Shown here: one piece after another, positions 34,822-45,369 of the stretch
Position numbering within the stretch: the first letter of the stretch is position 1
How the letters are laid out: each line of letters starts with the position of its first letter
Source of the DNA: VGDP01 sp964530335
GTDB lineage: Bacteria > Pseudomonadota > Alphaproteobacteria > SP197
Length of the DNA: 64,000 nt
Assembly: GCA_964530335.1 (NCBI GenBank)
Contig: CAZGYG010000001.1
Span: forward strand, 62,001 to 126,000
Direction: 5' to 3'
Program-made: the position numbers and the translations under genes
Notes under the pieces: generated by a model
What the model was told of the DNA's origin: nothing
What the model saw: only the letters and a program-made list of their open reading frames with translations
Database searches by the model: none

Positions 34822-34867
34822 TTGACACGGCTGGTCCGCATTGAATATCAAATGCGAGTGCGTCGCA
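34822..34867 (+). promoter_or_regulatory. fbpA promoter with Fur-like operator
   Basis: TTGACA (34822-34827) with TATCAA 18 bp later is a good sigma-70 promoter. Directly after it, TGCGA-GTGCG-TCGCA (34853-34867) is an inverted repeat resembling Fur-family operators of iron genes (TGCGAATNATTCGCA type). Iron repression of fbpA is the natural inference. Confidence 0.6.
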
Positions 34868-34890
34868 CCCGCAAAAAGGAACCGTACCCA

Positions 34891-35907
34891 ATGACCTTCT
34901 CGCGCTTCGCCCTCGCCTTGCTCGGCATCCTGGCCGTCGCCGCGGAAACCGCCGCCGACGAGGTCAACATCTACTCGGCGCGCCACTACCAGACCGACGA
35001 GGCCCTCTACGCCCGTTTCACCGAGATCACAGGAATCTCCGTTAACCGCATAGAAGACAAGGAAGACCCGCTACTCGAGCGGATCATCAACGAAGGGGTC
35101 AACAGCCCGGCCGACGTGCTCGTCACCGTCGATGTCGGCCGGCTGTGGCGTGCCGACCAGGCCGGTGTTCTCGCCGTGGTGGATTCGCCCTTCCTGGCGG
35201 AGCGCATCCCGATCCATCTGCGCCACGCCGAGGGGCATTGGTTCGGCTTCGCCGCGCGCGCGAGGGTCATCGTCTACGCCAGGGATCGGGTCGATCCGGC
35301 CGCCATCGCGACGTACCAGGACCTCGCGGACCCACGCTGGCGCGGCAAGGTGTGCGTGCGCTCTGGCTCCAGCGTCTACAACCTGTCGCTGCTCGGCTCG
35401 CTCATCGCGCACGACGGTGAGGCGGCGGCCGAGTCCTGGGCGGCCGGAGTCGTGGCCAACATGGCGCGCCCGCCCGAAGGCGGCGACACCGATCAGATCA
35501 AGGCGGTCGCGGCGGGGCAATGCGACCTCGCCGTGGCCAACACCTACTACCTCGCGCGCCTGGTCGCGTCCGACGACCCGGACGACAACGCCATCGCCGC
35601 CAAGGTCGGAGTCGTCTTTCCCAACCAGGCGACGACCGGCACCCACGTCAACGTCTCCGGCGCCGGGGTCCTGGCCCACGCGCCGCACCGCGACGCCGCG
35701 ATCAAGTTCCTGGAATACCTCGCCTCCGACGAGGCGCAGCGCTATTTCGCCGATGGCAACAACGAGTACCCCGTGGTCGCTGGCCTGCCCGGCAATCCGG
35801 TGCTGCTCGGGCTCGGCGAGTTCCGCGCCGATACCCTGCCGGTCGCCGAGATCGGCGCGAATCAGCCGCTCGCCCAGAAGATCTTCGACCGGGCCGGCTG
35901 GCAATAG
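34891..35907 (+). CDS. fbpA: Ferric iron ABC transporter, periplasmic binding protein
   Basis: 338-residue FbpA/FutA-type protein. Signal peptide about 1-24 ending ETAADE; mature start EVNIYSARHYQTDEALYARF is the family hallmark. The adjacent tyrosines that bind Fe3+ are in CDLAVANTYYLARLV. ATG 34891 has AAGGA upstream; the upstream GTG at 34822 would place the promoter inside the gene and was rejected. It converges on the permease gene with 9 bp between stops, an unusual order, and no ATPase gene is nearby. Confidence 0.92.
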   Translation: MTFSRFALALLGILAVAAETAADEVNIYSARHYQTDEALYARFTEITGISVNRIEDKEDPLLERIINEGVNSPADVLVTVDVGRLWRADQAGVLAVVDSPFLAERIPIHLRHAEGHWFGFAARARVIVYARDRVDPAAIATYQDLADPRWRGKVCVRSGSSVYNLSLLGSLIAHDGEAAAESWAAGVVANMARPPEGGDTDQIKAVAAGQCDLAVANTYYLARLVASDDPDDNAIAAKVGVVFPNQATTGTHVNVSGAGVLAHAPHRDAAIKFLEYLASDEAQRYFADGNNEYPVVAGLPGNPVLLGLGEFRADTLPVAEIGANQPLAQKIFDRAGWQ

Positions 35908-35916
35908 CGCGACCGG

Positions 35917-37578
35917 TTATCCCCTGCCCGAGCCGGGGCGCGACCGGGCGATCGCCCGCGTCAGCACGATCACCGGCCCGAGTCCGACCGCGACGATGGC
36001 GAGCGCCGGCGTGGCCGCCTCGGCCAGTCTTTCGTCGGCCGCCAGGTTGTGCGCCTGCACGGCCAGCGTGTCGAAGTTGAACGGCCGCATGATCAGCGTC
36101 GCGGGCAGTTCCTTCAGCGCGTCGACGAAAACGAGCAACGCGGCGGTCAGCAGGCTGCCCTTGAGGATCGGCAGGTGGACCCGCCCAAGCACCGCCAGCG
36201 GCCCGGCGCCGAGGGTGCGCCCCGCCCCGTCCATCGATTCGCTGACCCGGGCGAACCCGGCCTCGACCGCATTGAGCGCCCCGGCCAGGAAGCGCACGAC
36301 ATAGGCGAACACTAGGGCCGCGATGCCGCCAGTTACCAGCAGCCCGGTCGCGACGCCAAGGTTCTCCCGCGCCCAGGCATCGAGGGCATTGTCGAACGCG
36401 GCGAGCGGCACCAGGACGCCGACCGCGATGACCGATCCGGGCACCGCGTAGCCGAGCGCCGCCAGCCGGTTCGCCAGGGCGTTGACCGGGCCCGGGCGCA
36501 GACGCGCCGCGTAGGCGAGCACGATCGCCACCGCCACCGCCACCAGCGCCGCGCTGCCGGCGAGCGCGAGGCTGTTGGCCGCCAGGCGCACGAACCGGGC
36601 GCCGATCTGGGTGTCGTGACCGAGCGCCAGGCGCAGCAGGATGGCCGCCGGCACGACGAAGCCGAGCAGCGGCGGCACGGCGCAAGCCGCCACGGCCAGG
36701 GCGGACCGAACGCCGGCCAGGGGCAAGCGCCGGATCGGCCGATAGAGCCGCGCGCCGTGATCGAAGCGGCGCGGGCCGCGCCCGGCCCGCTCGAGCGCCA
36801 GCACGACCAGCACGGCGAGCATCATCAGCGCCGCGAGTTGCGCCGACGCCGGCCGGTCGCCGAGCGAGAACCAGACCTTGTAGATGCCGGTCGTGAAGGT
36901 CTGGACGCCGAAGTACGACACGGTGCCGAAGTCGGCCAACGCCTCCATCAGCGCCAAGGCGGCGCCGGCCACTACCGCCGGGCGGGCCAACGGCAGGCCG
37001 AGGCGCAGGAAGCAGCGCCACGGCCCCAGCCCAAGCGTGCGCCCCACGTCGAGCGCGCACACCGACTGCTGCACGAACGAGGTGCGCGCGAGCAGGTAGA
37101 CGTAGGGGTAGAGCACCAGCACGAGCATGACGATCGCGCCGCCCAGCGAGCGAACGTTCGGGAATACGTAGTCCGCCGCGCCCCACCCGGTCGCGGCGCG
37201 CAGCGCGCCCTGCACCGGCCCCGCGTACTGCAGGACGTCGGTGTAGGTGTAGGCGATGACGTACGCCGGCACCGCGAAGGGCAGGATCAGCGCCCATTCG
37301 AGCATGGCGCGCCCGGGAAATTCGCACATCGTCACCAGCCAGGCCGTACCCGCGCCGATAACGGCGACGCCGATGCCAACGCCGACGACCAGCCACAGCG
37401 TGTTGGTCACGATCTCGGTCAGGATGGTATCCGCGAGGTGCGTCCAGGTCGGTCCCCACGGCGCGAACAGATGCCCGATCACGACCAGGACGGGAATGGC
37501 GAGCACGGCCGCCAGCCCGAGCGCCGCCATCGGCCAGGCGCCGTAACCCGTCCGCCTGGGCATGAGCATCGCGGTCAC
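35917..37578 (-). CDS. fbpB: Ferric iron ABC transporter, fused permease
   Basis: 553-residue inner-membrane permease with about 12 hydrophobic segments in two homologous halves, typical of FbpB/SfuB. EAA-like loops are DVGRTLGLGPWRCFLRLGLP and ESMDGAGRTLGAGPLAVLG, which dock an ATPase. GTG 37578 overlaps the upstream chaperone stop by 4 bp (GTGA). It faces fbpA tail-to-tail. The ATPase FbpC is not in this window. Confidence 0.9.
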   Translation of the reverse strand: MTAMLMPRRTGYGAWPMAALGLAAVLAIPVLVVIGHLFAPWGPTWTHLADTILTEIVTNTLWLVVGVGIGVAVIGAGTAWLVTMCEFPGRAMLEWALILPFAVPAYVIAYTYTDVLQYAGPVQGALRAATGWGAADYVFPNVRSLGGAIVMLVLVLYPYVYLLARTSFVQQSVCALDVGRTLGLGPWRCFLRLGLPLARPAVVAGAALALMEALADFGTVSYFGVQTFTTGIYKVWFSLGDRPASAQLAALMMLAVLVVLALERAGRGPRRFDHGARLYRPIRRLPLAGVRSALAVAACAVPPLLGFVVPAAILLRLALGHDTQIGARFVRLAANSLALAGSAALVAVAVAIVLAYAARLRPGPVNALANRLAALGYAVPGSVIAVGVLVPLAAFDNALDAWARENLGVATGLLVTGGIAALVFAYVVRFLAGALNAVEAGFARVSESMDGAGRTLGAGPLAVLGRVHLPILKGSLLTAALLVFVDALKELPATLIMRPFNFDTLAVQAHNLAADERLAEAATPALAIVAVGLGPVIVLTRAIARSRPGSGRG

Positions 37579-38114
37579 GGCGCCACCTCGGCGAAGCCGA
37601 CTTGTCCGGCGAGCACCGCTTCGTCCGCCAGCGTCGCCAGCGCCGCCGCCGACGCCACGGCATAGCGGGCGAGCGCCCGGGCTTCCCGGTCCGGTTCGCG
37701 ATAAACGTTGCGCGCGATGGCCGCCGCCAGGGCGTCGGGGCCGGCGGCGCACGCCTGCTCGTAGGCGGCGACGCGGCCCATGAACGCCTGGGACATAGCC
37801 TTGATCCGGCGGCCGACCCCGAGATCGCCGACGCCGAGCTCGCGCAGGTTCTGGTCCATGTCGGCGAACATGACGTCGAACACGGCCTGGCCGAGCGCCG
37901 TGCCTTCCTGTCCGGCGGCCCCGAGCCGTCGCAGCACGAGAAAAGCATGGAGTACGATCATGTCGAAACGCCCGTCGAGGGTGTCCGGCACGCCGAGCGT
38001 GTCATAGAATGCGGGCCGGCGCGCCTGCTCGACCAGCGCCACGTACATCCGTTGCGCCGTGTCCCGGCGGGCGCGACGCCCGCGCCAGCGTTCGAGGATT
38101 CCGACCACCGCCAT
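37575..38114 (-). CDS. Ubiquinol-cytochrome c chaperone (CBP3/UQCC1 family)
   Basis: 179-residue alpha-helical protein. YVALVEQARRPAFYDTLGVPDTLDGRFDMIVLHAFLVLRRL is the CBP3 domain signature (I cite the parts YVALVEQARRPAFYD and FDMIVLHAFLVLRRL). The family assists cytochrome b insertion into complex III. ATG 38114 has GGAAG upstream; ATG 38135 is an alternative. Divergent from bamE-like gene over 51 bp, the usual pairing in alphaproteobacteria. Translationally coupled to fbpB, probably by chance of neighbourhood. Confidence 0.88.
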   Translation of the reverse strand: MAVVGILERWRGRRARRDTAQRMYVALVEQARRPAFYDTLGVPDTLDGRFDMIVLHAFLVLRRLGAAGQEGTALGQAVFDVMFADMDQNLRELGVGDLGVGRRIKAMSQAFMGRVAAYEQACAAGPDALAAAIARNVYREPDREARALARYAVASAAALATLADEAVLAGQVGFAEVAP

Positions 38115-38165
38115 GCCACTTCCGTTGACCGCCATGGCCCGCTCGGGCCAGACTCGGCTACCAAG

Positions 38166-38615
38166 ATGCGCCACCATACCTTAGCCTGTGCCCTGGTCGC
38201 CGCGACCGTCCTCGGAGCCTGTACGCCGCAGGCCCGCACCCGCGGCCATGTCGCCGACGAGGCGGCGGTCGCTTCGCTCGAGGTCGGCACTTCGAACCAG
38301 GACGACGTGCTGGTCGCGCTGGGCAGCCCGTCGTCGACCAACGCGTTCGGCCCGCCCACTTGGTACTACATCACCGCCCATACCGAGCGGACGGCCTTCT
38401 TCGCGGACGAACTGATCGACCAGCAGGTCGTCGCCATCGACTTCGACGACGCCGGCGTCGTCATGGCGATCGACCGTTACGACACGGAGGATCGCTGGAA
38501 TCTGGCGCTGGTCGAGCGCGAAACGCCGACCTACGGCCGCGAGCTTGGCATCCTCCAGCAGCTCATCGGCAACATCGGCCGCTTCACCAAGGAAGGCGGC
38601 GAGCTGCCGCGCTGA
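38166..38615 (+). CDS. bamE: Outer membrane assembly lipoprotein, BamE/SmpA family
   Basis: 149-residue lipoprotein of the BAM complex that inserts beta-barrel proteins. Lipobox ends at C19 (ATVLGAC). SmpA/OmlA core: VASLEVGTSNQDDVLVALGSPSST, then FGPPTWYYITAHTER. ATG 38166 gives a proper signal peptide. Function follows from family; the C-terminal tail is short. Confidence 0.9.
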   Translation: MRHHTLACALVAATVLGACTPQARTRGHVADEAAVASLEVGTSNQDDVLVALGSPSSTNAFGPPTWYYITAHTERTAFFADELIDQQVVAIDFDDAGVVMAIDRYDTEDRWNLALVERETPTYGRELGILQQLIGNIGRFTKEGGELPR

Positions 38616-38630
38616 CGTACGGGTTGGCAG

Positions 38631-38689
38631 GGTTCTGAATAACCCCCCATAGCGTCATTGCGAGGAGGCCGAAGGCCGACGCGGCAATA
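38631..38689 (+). repeat. Partial copy of the MITE/REP-like element
   Basis: 38651-38688 matches 28179-28216 of the full element with only two differences, which form a compensatory pair change in the hairpin (GGGC-GAA-GCCC becomes GGCC-GAA-GGCC). Left flank GGTTCTGAATAACCCC echoes the terminal repeat. It again sits between convergent gene ends (bamE and hppA). Confidence 0.82.
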
Positions 38690-38722
38690 CGGCGTTGACG
38701 GCTTATTCGAAACCGAGCGAGG

Positions 38723-40813
<2,091 letters not shown>

Positions 40814-40979
40814 GACGAAATCCTTTTATGGATGGGAGCTTGCCGGCCGAATCGCACCTTACCCCGAAGGTCGCGGCCGGACGTGACGGCGGAACATGCC
40901 AAAGATGTCTCGCCAACGCAACACGGCGGCCGTCGCGGCGCGCTTGCGACTGTCCGAACCCCGTCGCTAGCGTGATCGC

Positions 40980-41732
40980 ATGACGAACATCCCCACCCCG
41001 CCCCTGGCGCGGCGTTGCCTCGCGCTTAGCGCCAGATTCGAAACCGGGCGCGCCGCGCCCGAATGCTTCGCGGCGTTGTCCGGGGACTTCGACGGCCAAG
41101 GCCTCGGCCTCGGCGCGCTGCAATGGAACATCGGGCGCGGCACGCTCCAGCCTCTGCTCGCGCGCATGGCGCGCGATCACCCAGCCGTATTCGACGCCGC
41201 GTTCGCCGACGGCGCGGCTCCGGTGCGCCGGATGCTGACCGGGTCGCGCGCGGAGCAACTGGCCTGGGCAAGATCGATTCAGTCGCCGCGCCACGTCATC
41301 GCCGAACCGTGGGCGGGCTGGCTGAAGGCGCTGGGGCGGACCGCCGAGTTTCAGGACATCCAGGTCGAAGCCGTGGCCGACCTGTTCAACGGCGCGGTGG
41401 CGCTCGCCCGCCACTATGGCCTGCGCAGCGAACGGGCGGTGGCTCTGATGTTCGACATAAAGGTGCAGAACGGCTCGATCCCGGCCAGGGTCGAGGCCGC
41501 GATCCGGGCCGAATTCGCGGCGCTCGGCGGCCCGCCGGACGCCCTCGACGCTGAGGTGTCGTTGCTGCGCGTCGTCGCCAATCGTCGCGCCGACGTTGCC
41601 GCGAAGCGTTGGCGCGACGACGTGCGGCGACGCAAGCTCGCCATCGCGGACGGCGCCGGAACCGTCCACGGGCATGTCGTCGACCTCGAGGCCGACTACG
41701 GCATCGGCCTGCGCCCGGCCGTGATCGGGTGA
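40980..41732 (+). CDS. Uncharacterised protein with GH46 chitosanase-like catalytic pattern
   Basis: 250-residue protein, no signal peptide and no membrane segment. The N-terminus FETG (Glu21) followed by GDFDGQGLGLGALQWN (Asp38) resembles the Glu/Asp arrangement of GH46 chitosanases (FE...DGRGYTFG) in the lysozyme-like superfamily, and LQWNIGRGTLQPLL fits other cell-wall-related members. If so it would be a glycan hydrolase, but the lack of an export signal and low certainty of the match leave the function open. Divergent from hppA over 166 bp, convergent with thiL at 7 bp. Confidence 0.6.
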   Translation: MTNIPTPPLARRCLALSARFETGRAAPECFAALSGDFDGQGLGLGALQWNIGRGTLQPLLARMARDHPAVFDAAFADGAAPVRRMLTGSRAEQLAWARSIQSPRHVIAEPWAGWLKALGRTAEFQDIQVEAVADLFNGAVALARHYGLRSERAVALMFDIKVQNGSIPARVEAAIRAEFAALGGPPDALDAEVSLLRVVANRRADVAAKRWRDDVRRRKLAIADGAGTVHGHVVDLEADYGIGLRPAVIG

Positions 41733-41739
41733 CCGTGGT

Positions 41740-42696
41740 TCAGAAGTGGGTCCAGCCGGAGCTGGGCGGCGGCGGCACGGGCCGGTCCGCGGCGTCAACC
41801 AGGTCGATGCCGCGCCCCGCGCGCAACTCGCCGATCGGCGTCAGCCCGATCCCGAGCCGTTCGCCGAGAGCCGTGACCGCGGCGTCGGGTGCGGTGAACA
41901 GCAGTTCGTAATCGTCGCCGCCGGCCAATGCCGCCGCCGTCGCCCCGGCGCCCACCTCTTGCGCGGCTGTCGACAGCGGCAGGCGATCGACCCGGATCCG
42001 GGCGCCGAGGCCGGAGGCCGCACAGACGTGACCGAGATCGGCGAGCAGGCCGTCGGAGACGTCGATCGCCGCGTGGGCCAGGCCGACCAGGCCCTGGCCC
42101 AGATCGATGCGGGGCGTCGGCAGCCGATAGCGCCCGACCAGGTAGTCGCGCGCCGAAGTGGAAAGCCGTGGCAATTCGCCGCGCAGTACGCGCAGGCCCA
42201 GCGCCGCGTCGCCCAGGGTGCCGGACACCCAGACCGTGTCGCCATCGCGCGCGCTGCCGCGGCGCAGCGCCATTCCCGGCGCGACGGTGCCCAGCGCCGT
42301 CAGCGACAGCACGGTCGGGCCATCGTGCGCCGTGGTGTCGCCGCCGACCAGCGTGATGCCGAACGCCGCCTGATCGGTGGCAAGGCCCTCGGCGAACTTC
42401 GCCAGCCATGCGCGATCCACCGGACGGGCGAGCGTCAACCCCAGCAGGTAGGTCCACGGCCGGGCGCCCATGGCCGCGAGGTCGGAGAGGTTGACGCGCA
42501 TGAGCTTGCGCGCGACCAGGTCCGCCGGGTCGTCGGCCAGGAAGTGCACCCCGGCCGCCATGAGGTCCTTGGTGACGACGATCTCCCGCCCGGCCGGCGG
42601 CGCCAGCACCGCCGCGTCGTCCCGGAGCCCGAGCGCCCCGGGTTCGGCACCGGCCAGCGGGGCGAACAGTCGGGCGATGGCCTCGAATTCGTCCAC
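41740..42696 (-). CDS. thiL: Thiamine-monophosphate kinase
   Basis: 318-residue PurM-fold kinase phosphorylating TMP to thiamine diphosphate. LGLRDDAAVL at residues 23-32, VVTKDLMAAGVHFLADD, LVGGDTTAHDG and AAIDVSDGLLADLGHVC are the conserved Mg-ATP and substrate motifs. GTG 42696 starts 1 bp after the nusB stop. nusB-thiL is the standard end of this block. Confidence 0.95.
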   Translation of the reverse strand: MDEFEAIARLFAPLAGAEPGALGLRDDAAVLAPPAGREIVVTKDLMAAGVHFLADDPADLVARKLMRVNLSDLAAMGARPWTYLLGLTLARPVDRAWLAKFAEGLATDQAAFGITLVGGDTTAHDGPTVLSLTALGTVAPGMALRRGSARDGDTVWVSGTLGDAALGLRVLRGELPRLSTSARDYLVGRYRLPTPRIDLGQGLVGLAHAAIDVSDGLLADLGHVCAASGLGARIRVDRLPLSTAAQEVGAGATAAALAGGDDYELLFTAPDAAVTALGERLGIGLTPIGELRAGRGIDLVDAADRPVPPPPSSGWTHF

Positions 42697-42697
42697 C

Positions 42698-43201
42698 TCA
42701 GGCGCCCGGGGTTCCTTCCTCGGCCACGAATTCGTCGGGGCGAAGGGTGTGGGCCAGCCGATCGAGCACGGCGTTGACGAGCCCCGCCTCGGCCTTGCCG
42801 TAGAAGGCGTGCGCGAGATCGATGTACTCGTTGAGCACGGCGCGCGCCGGCACCTTGGGCCGCGCCAGGAGCTCGAAGGCGCCGGCGCGCAGGATCGCGC
42901 GCAGCACGTGTTCCATCCGCTCGAGGTGCCACTTGGGCGACAGCGCCGCGCCGATCATGGCGTCCAGGGCGTCCGAGCGTTCGGCGACGCCCTGCACGAT
43001 CTCGGTCAGAACGAAGGGATCGGCGTCGAGCCTGCGCCCCTCCTCCAGGTCCGCGCCGGCCCCGCCGCGCGTCGCCGCCGCCAGCGCCTCGGCGGGCGAG
43101 GCCGCGCCCATGTCGATCTGATAGAGCGCCTGCACCGCCGCGAGCCGCGCGGCCGTGGCCTGGGCGCGCCGCGCCCCGTGCTGGCTCGCGGGCTCGGCCA
43201 C
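42698..43201 (-). CDS. nusB: Transcription antitermination factor NusB
   Basis: 167-residue helical protein that binds boxA RNA with S10 in rRNA antitermination. AARLAAVQALYQIDMG opens the fold, LRAILRAGAFELLARPKVPARAVLNEYIDLAHAF is highly conserved (parts: LRAILRAGAFELL, VLNEYIDLAHAF), and VNAVLDRLA closes it. GTG 43201 shares its first base with the ribH stop. Confidence 0.94.
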   Translation of the reverse strand: MAEPASQHGARRAQATAARLAAVQALYQIDMGAASPAEALAAATRGGAGADLEEGRRLDADPFVLTEIVQGVAERSDALDAMIGAALSPKWHLERMEHVLRAILRAGAFELLARPKVPARAVLNEYIDLAHAFYGKAEAGLVNAVLDRLAHTLRPDEFVAEEGTPGA

Positions 43202-43644
43202 TAGACGTTCCCCGCGCCGAGACGGCCGCGCAATTGGATCATCGCCAGGCAGGCGCGCGCCGCCTCGCCGCCCTTGTCCTTGCCCTTCGGGTCGGCGCGG
43301 GTACGCGCCTGCTTGTCGTTTTCGCACGTCAGCACACCGAAGCCGATGGCCGCCTGGTGGCGCACGGCCAGATCGTTGAGCCCGCGCGCCGCCTCGGCGC
43401 ACACCAGGTCGTAGTGGCTGGTCTCGCCGCGGATGACGCAGCCAAGCGCGACGAACCCGTCGTAGCGCCCGCCCTCGATCGCCATGGCGACCGCGGCCGG
43501 CAGCTCGAACGCGCCCGGCACGATGACGTGATCGAAGGTCGCGCCGGCGGCCTTGAGCGCCGCCGACGCGCCGGCGACGAGCCGGTCGCCGATGTCGTCG
43601 TAATAGCGCGCCTCGACGATCAGCACGCGCGCACCCTTGGTCAT
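43201..43644 (-). CDS. ribH: 6,7-dimethyl-8-ribityllumazine synthase
   Basis: 147-residue subunit of the lumazine synthase capsid/pentamer. VEARYYDDIGDRLVAGA at the start, VPGAFELPAAVAMA and GCVIRGETSHYDLVC bind the ribityl and phosphate groups; His in the latter is catalytic. ATG 43644 overlaps the ribE stop by 4 bp. Confidence 0.96.
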   Translation of the reverse strand: MTKGARVLIVEARYYDDIGDRLVAGASAALKAAGATFDHVIVPGAFELPAAVAMAIEGGRYDGFVALGCVIRGETSHYDLVCAEAARGLNDLAVRHQAAIGFGVLTCENDKQARTRADPKGKDKGGEAARACLAMIQLRGRLGAGNV

Positions 43645-44249
43645 ACCGGCTGCTCCCGGCCATTCCGTTGCGCAAGCCGCGCCACGTAGCGGGCCAACGG
43701 GTCGATCTCGATGTTGACCGGGTCGCCGACCCGGAGCTCGCCCAGGGTGGTGACGGCCAGGGTATGGGGGATCACGCCGACGCCGAAGCGATCGTCCCCG
43801 ACCTCGGTCACGGTCAGCGAAACACCGTCCACGGCGACCGCGCCCTTCTCGGCGATGAACCGGGCAAGCTCCGCCGGCACCGTGAACGTCATTCGTATCG
43901 ACTGCCCGTCGGGGCTGCGCGCCGCGAGCCGGCCGAGCCCGTCCACGTGGCCGCTCACCATGTGGCCGCCGAGCTCGTCGCCGAGGCGCAGCGAGCGTTC
44001 GAGGTTGACGCGCGAACCTTCCCGCCAGGCGCCGACCTTGGTGCGGTCGAGGGTCTCGTGCATGGCGTCGAAGGCGAGCCAGCCCGGCCCCTTGTCCACG
44101 ACCGTCAGGCAGGCGCCCGAGCACGCGATCGACGCGCCGACGCCGATCGACGACGTATCGAACGACGTGCCGACGACGATGCGCGCGTCGACGCCACGGC
44201 GGTCGAGCGAGCGCACCTGACCCACTTCGGTGACGATGCCGGTGAACAT
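43641..44249 (-). CDS. ribE: Riboflavin synthase alpha chain
   Basis: 202-residue enzyme converting two lumazines to riboflavin. Two tandem lumazine-binding barrels: MFTGIVTEVGQVRSL starts the first, RFIAEKGAVAVDGVSLTV begins the second (about 110-). GHMVSGHVDGLGRL is the active-site segment. In many alphaproteobacteria ribBA lies between ribE and ribH; here ribE is joined straight to ribH. Confidence 0.96.
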   Translation of the reverse strand: MFTGIVTEVGQVRSLDRRGVDARIVVGTSFDTSSIGVGASIACSGACLTVVDKGPGWLAFDAMHETLDRTKVGAWREGSRVNLERSLRLGDELGGHMVSGHVDGLGRLAARSPDGQSIRMTFTVPAELARFIAEKGAVAVDGVSLTVTEVGDDRFGVGVIPHTLAVTTLGELRVGDPVNIEIDPLARYVARLAQRNGREQPV

Positions 44250-44259
44250 GGCCGTTGTT

Positions 44260-45369
44260 CTAGGCCAGGGCGACCAACGTTTCCAGTAGGTCGCCCTCGA
44301 ACCGGTCGATGCCGACGACGTGGAACCCGGGCGCATCGGCGATATCGTCCCGCTCCAGCGCGCCGATCGCCGGCCGCGCGTCGGCGCCGAGCAACCGGGG
44401 CGCGGCGAACCAGGCCAGGCGATCGACCAGCCCGGCCGCCACGAACGCGGTGGCCAGCGTCGTGCCGCCTTCGACCAGCAGCCGGGTGATGCCGCGCCGG
44501 CCAAGCGCCGCCACGGCCGCCGCGAGTTCCGGCCGACCATCCCGGCCCGCCGGAACCGCGATGATCTCCGCCCCGGCCTCGGCGAGTGCCTGGCCATCCG
44601 CGCCCTCGCGCGTGACGACCCACAACGGCGTCACCGCCGCCGTGCGTGCCAGCGTCGAGGTTCGCGGCAGGCGCAGCGCGCCGTCGAACACGACCCGCAC
44701 CGGCGAGCGACCGGCGAGCCCAGGCAACCGGCAGGTCAGCGCGGGATCGTCGGCGAGCACGGTTCCGATGCCGACGGCCACGGCGTCGTAACTCGCGCGC
44801 AAGAGGTGCGCCTGCCTGCGCGCCGCCGCCCCGGTGATCCAGCGGCTGGCGCCGCCGCGCGTGGCGATGCGCCCGTCCAGCGTCGCGGCGATCTTGAGCG
44901 TCACCATGGGGCGCCCCGCCGTGCGCTGGAGCACGTAGCCCGCGTTGAGCTCGGTCGCGGCGTCGCGCTCGACCCCGGTGACCACCTCGATCCCGGCGGC
45001 GTCGAGGCGGGAAAGCCCCGCGCCATCGACCCGGCCGTCCGGGTCCGCCATGGCGACGACGGCGCGGGCGATGCCGGCGGCGATGAGCGCGTCGGCGCAC
45101 GGCGGCGTCTGCCCGTGGTGAGCGCAGGGTTCGAGCGTGACGTAGGCGGTCGCGCCCCGCGCCGCCGCGCCGGCGCGCGAAAGCGCCTCGGTCTCGGCGT
45201 GGGGCCGGCCGCCGGGCTGTGTCCAGCCCCGGCCGACCACGCGCGTCCCGTGCGCCAGGATGCAGCCGACCGCCGGATTGGGCCAGACCCGCCCGAGCCC
45301 GCGCCGGCCGAGCCCTAGGGCTGCGCGCATGTGCGCGCGGTCGAGCGCGCTAGGCGCCCCGCTTCGCAC
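44260..45369 (-). CDS. ribD: Riboflavin biosynthesis deaminase/reductase
   Basis: About 369-residue bifunctional enzyme. N-terminal deaminase zinc site: HAETEAL and PCAHHGQTPPCADAL. C-terminal reductase: MVTLKIAATLDGRIA, GIGTVLADDPALT and LLVEGGTTLATAF. Start: GTG 45369 keeps the conserved LDRAHMRAALGLG helix (compare DEYYMARAL in E. coli) but overlaps nrdR by 20 bp; ATG 45330 would remove it (356 aa). Confidence 0.94.
   Translation of the reverse strand: MRSGAPSALDRAHMRAALGLGRRGLGRVWPNPAVGCILAHGTRVVGRGWTQPGGRPHAETEALSRAGAAARGATAYVTLEPCAHHGQTPPCADALIAAGIARAVVAMADPDGRVDGAGLSRLDAAGIEVVTGVERDAATELNAGYVLQRTAGRPMVTLKIAATLDGRIATRGGASRWITGAAARRQAHLLRASYDAVAVGIGTVLADDPALTCRLPGLAGRSPVRVVFDGALRLPRTSTLARTAAVTPLWVVTREGADGQALAEAGAEIIAVPAGRDGRPELAAAVAALGRRGITRLLVEGGTTLATAFVAAGLVDRLAWFAAPRLLGADARPAIGALERDDIADAPGFHVVGIDRFEGDLLETLVALA

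Noticed and set aside
34822..34890. GTG at 34822 as start of fbpA
   Set aside because: It would place the -35, -10 and Fur-like site inside the gene and ruin the signal peptide; ATG 34891 has AAGGA and a good leader.
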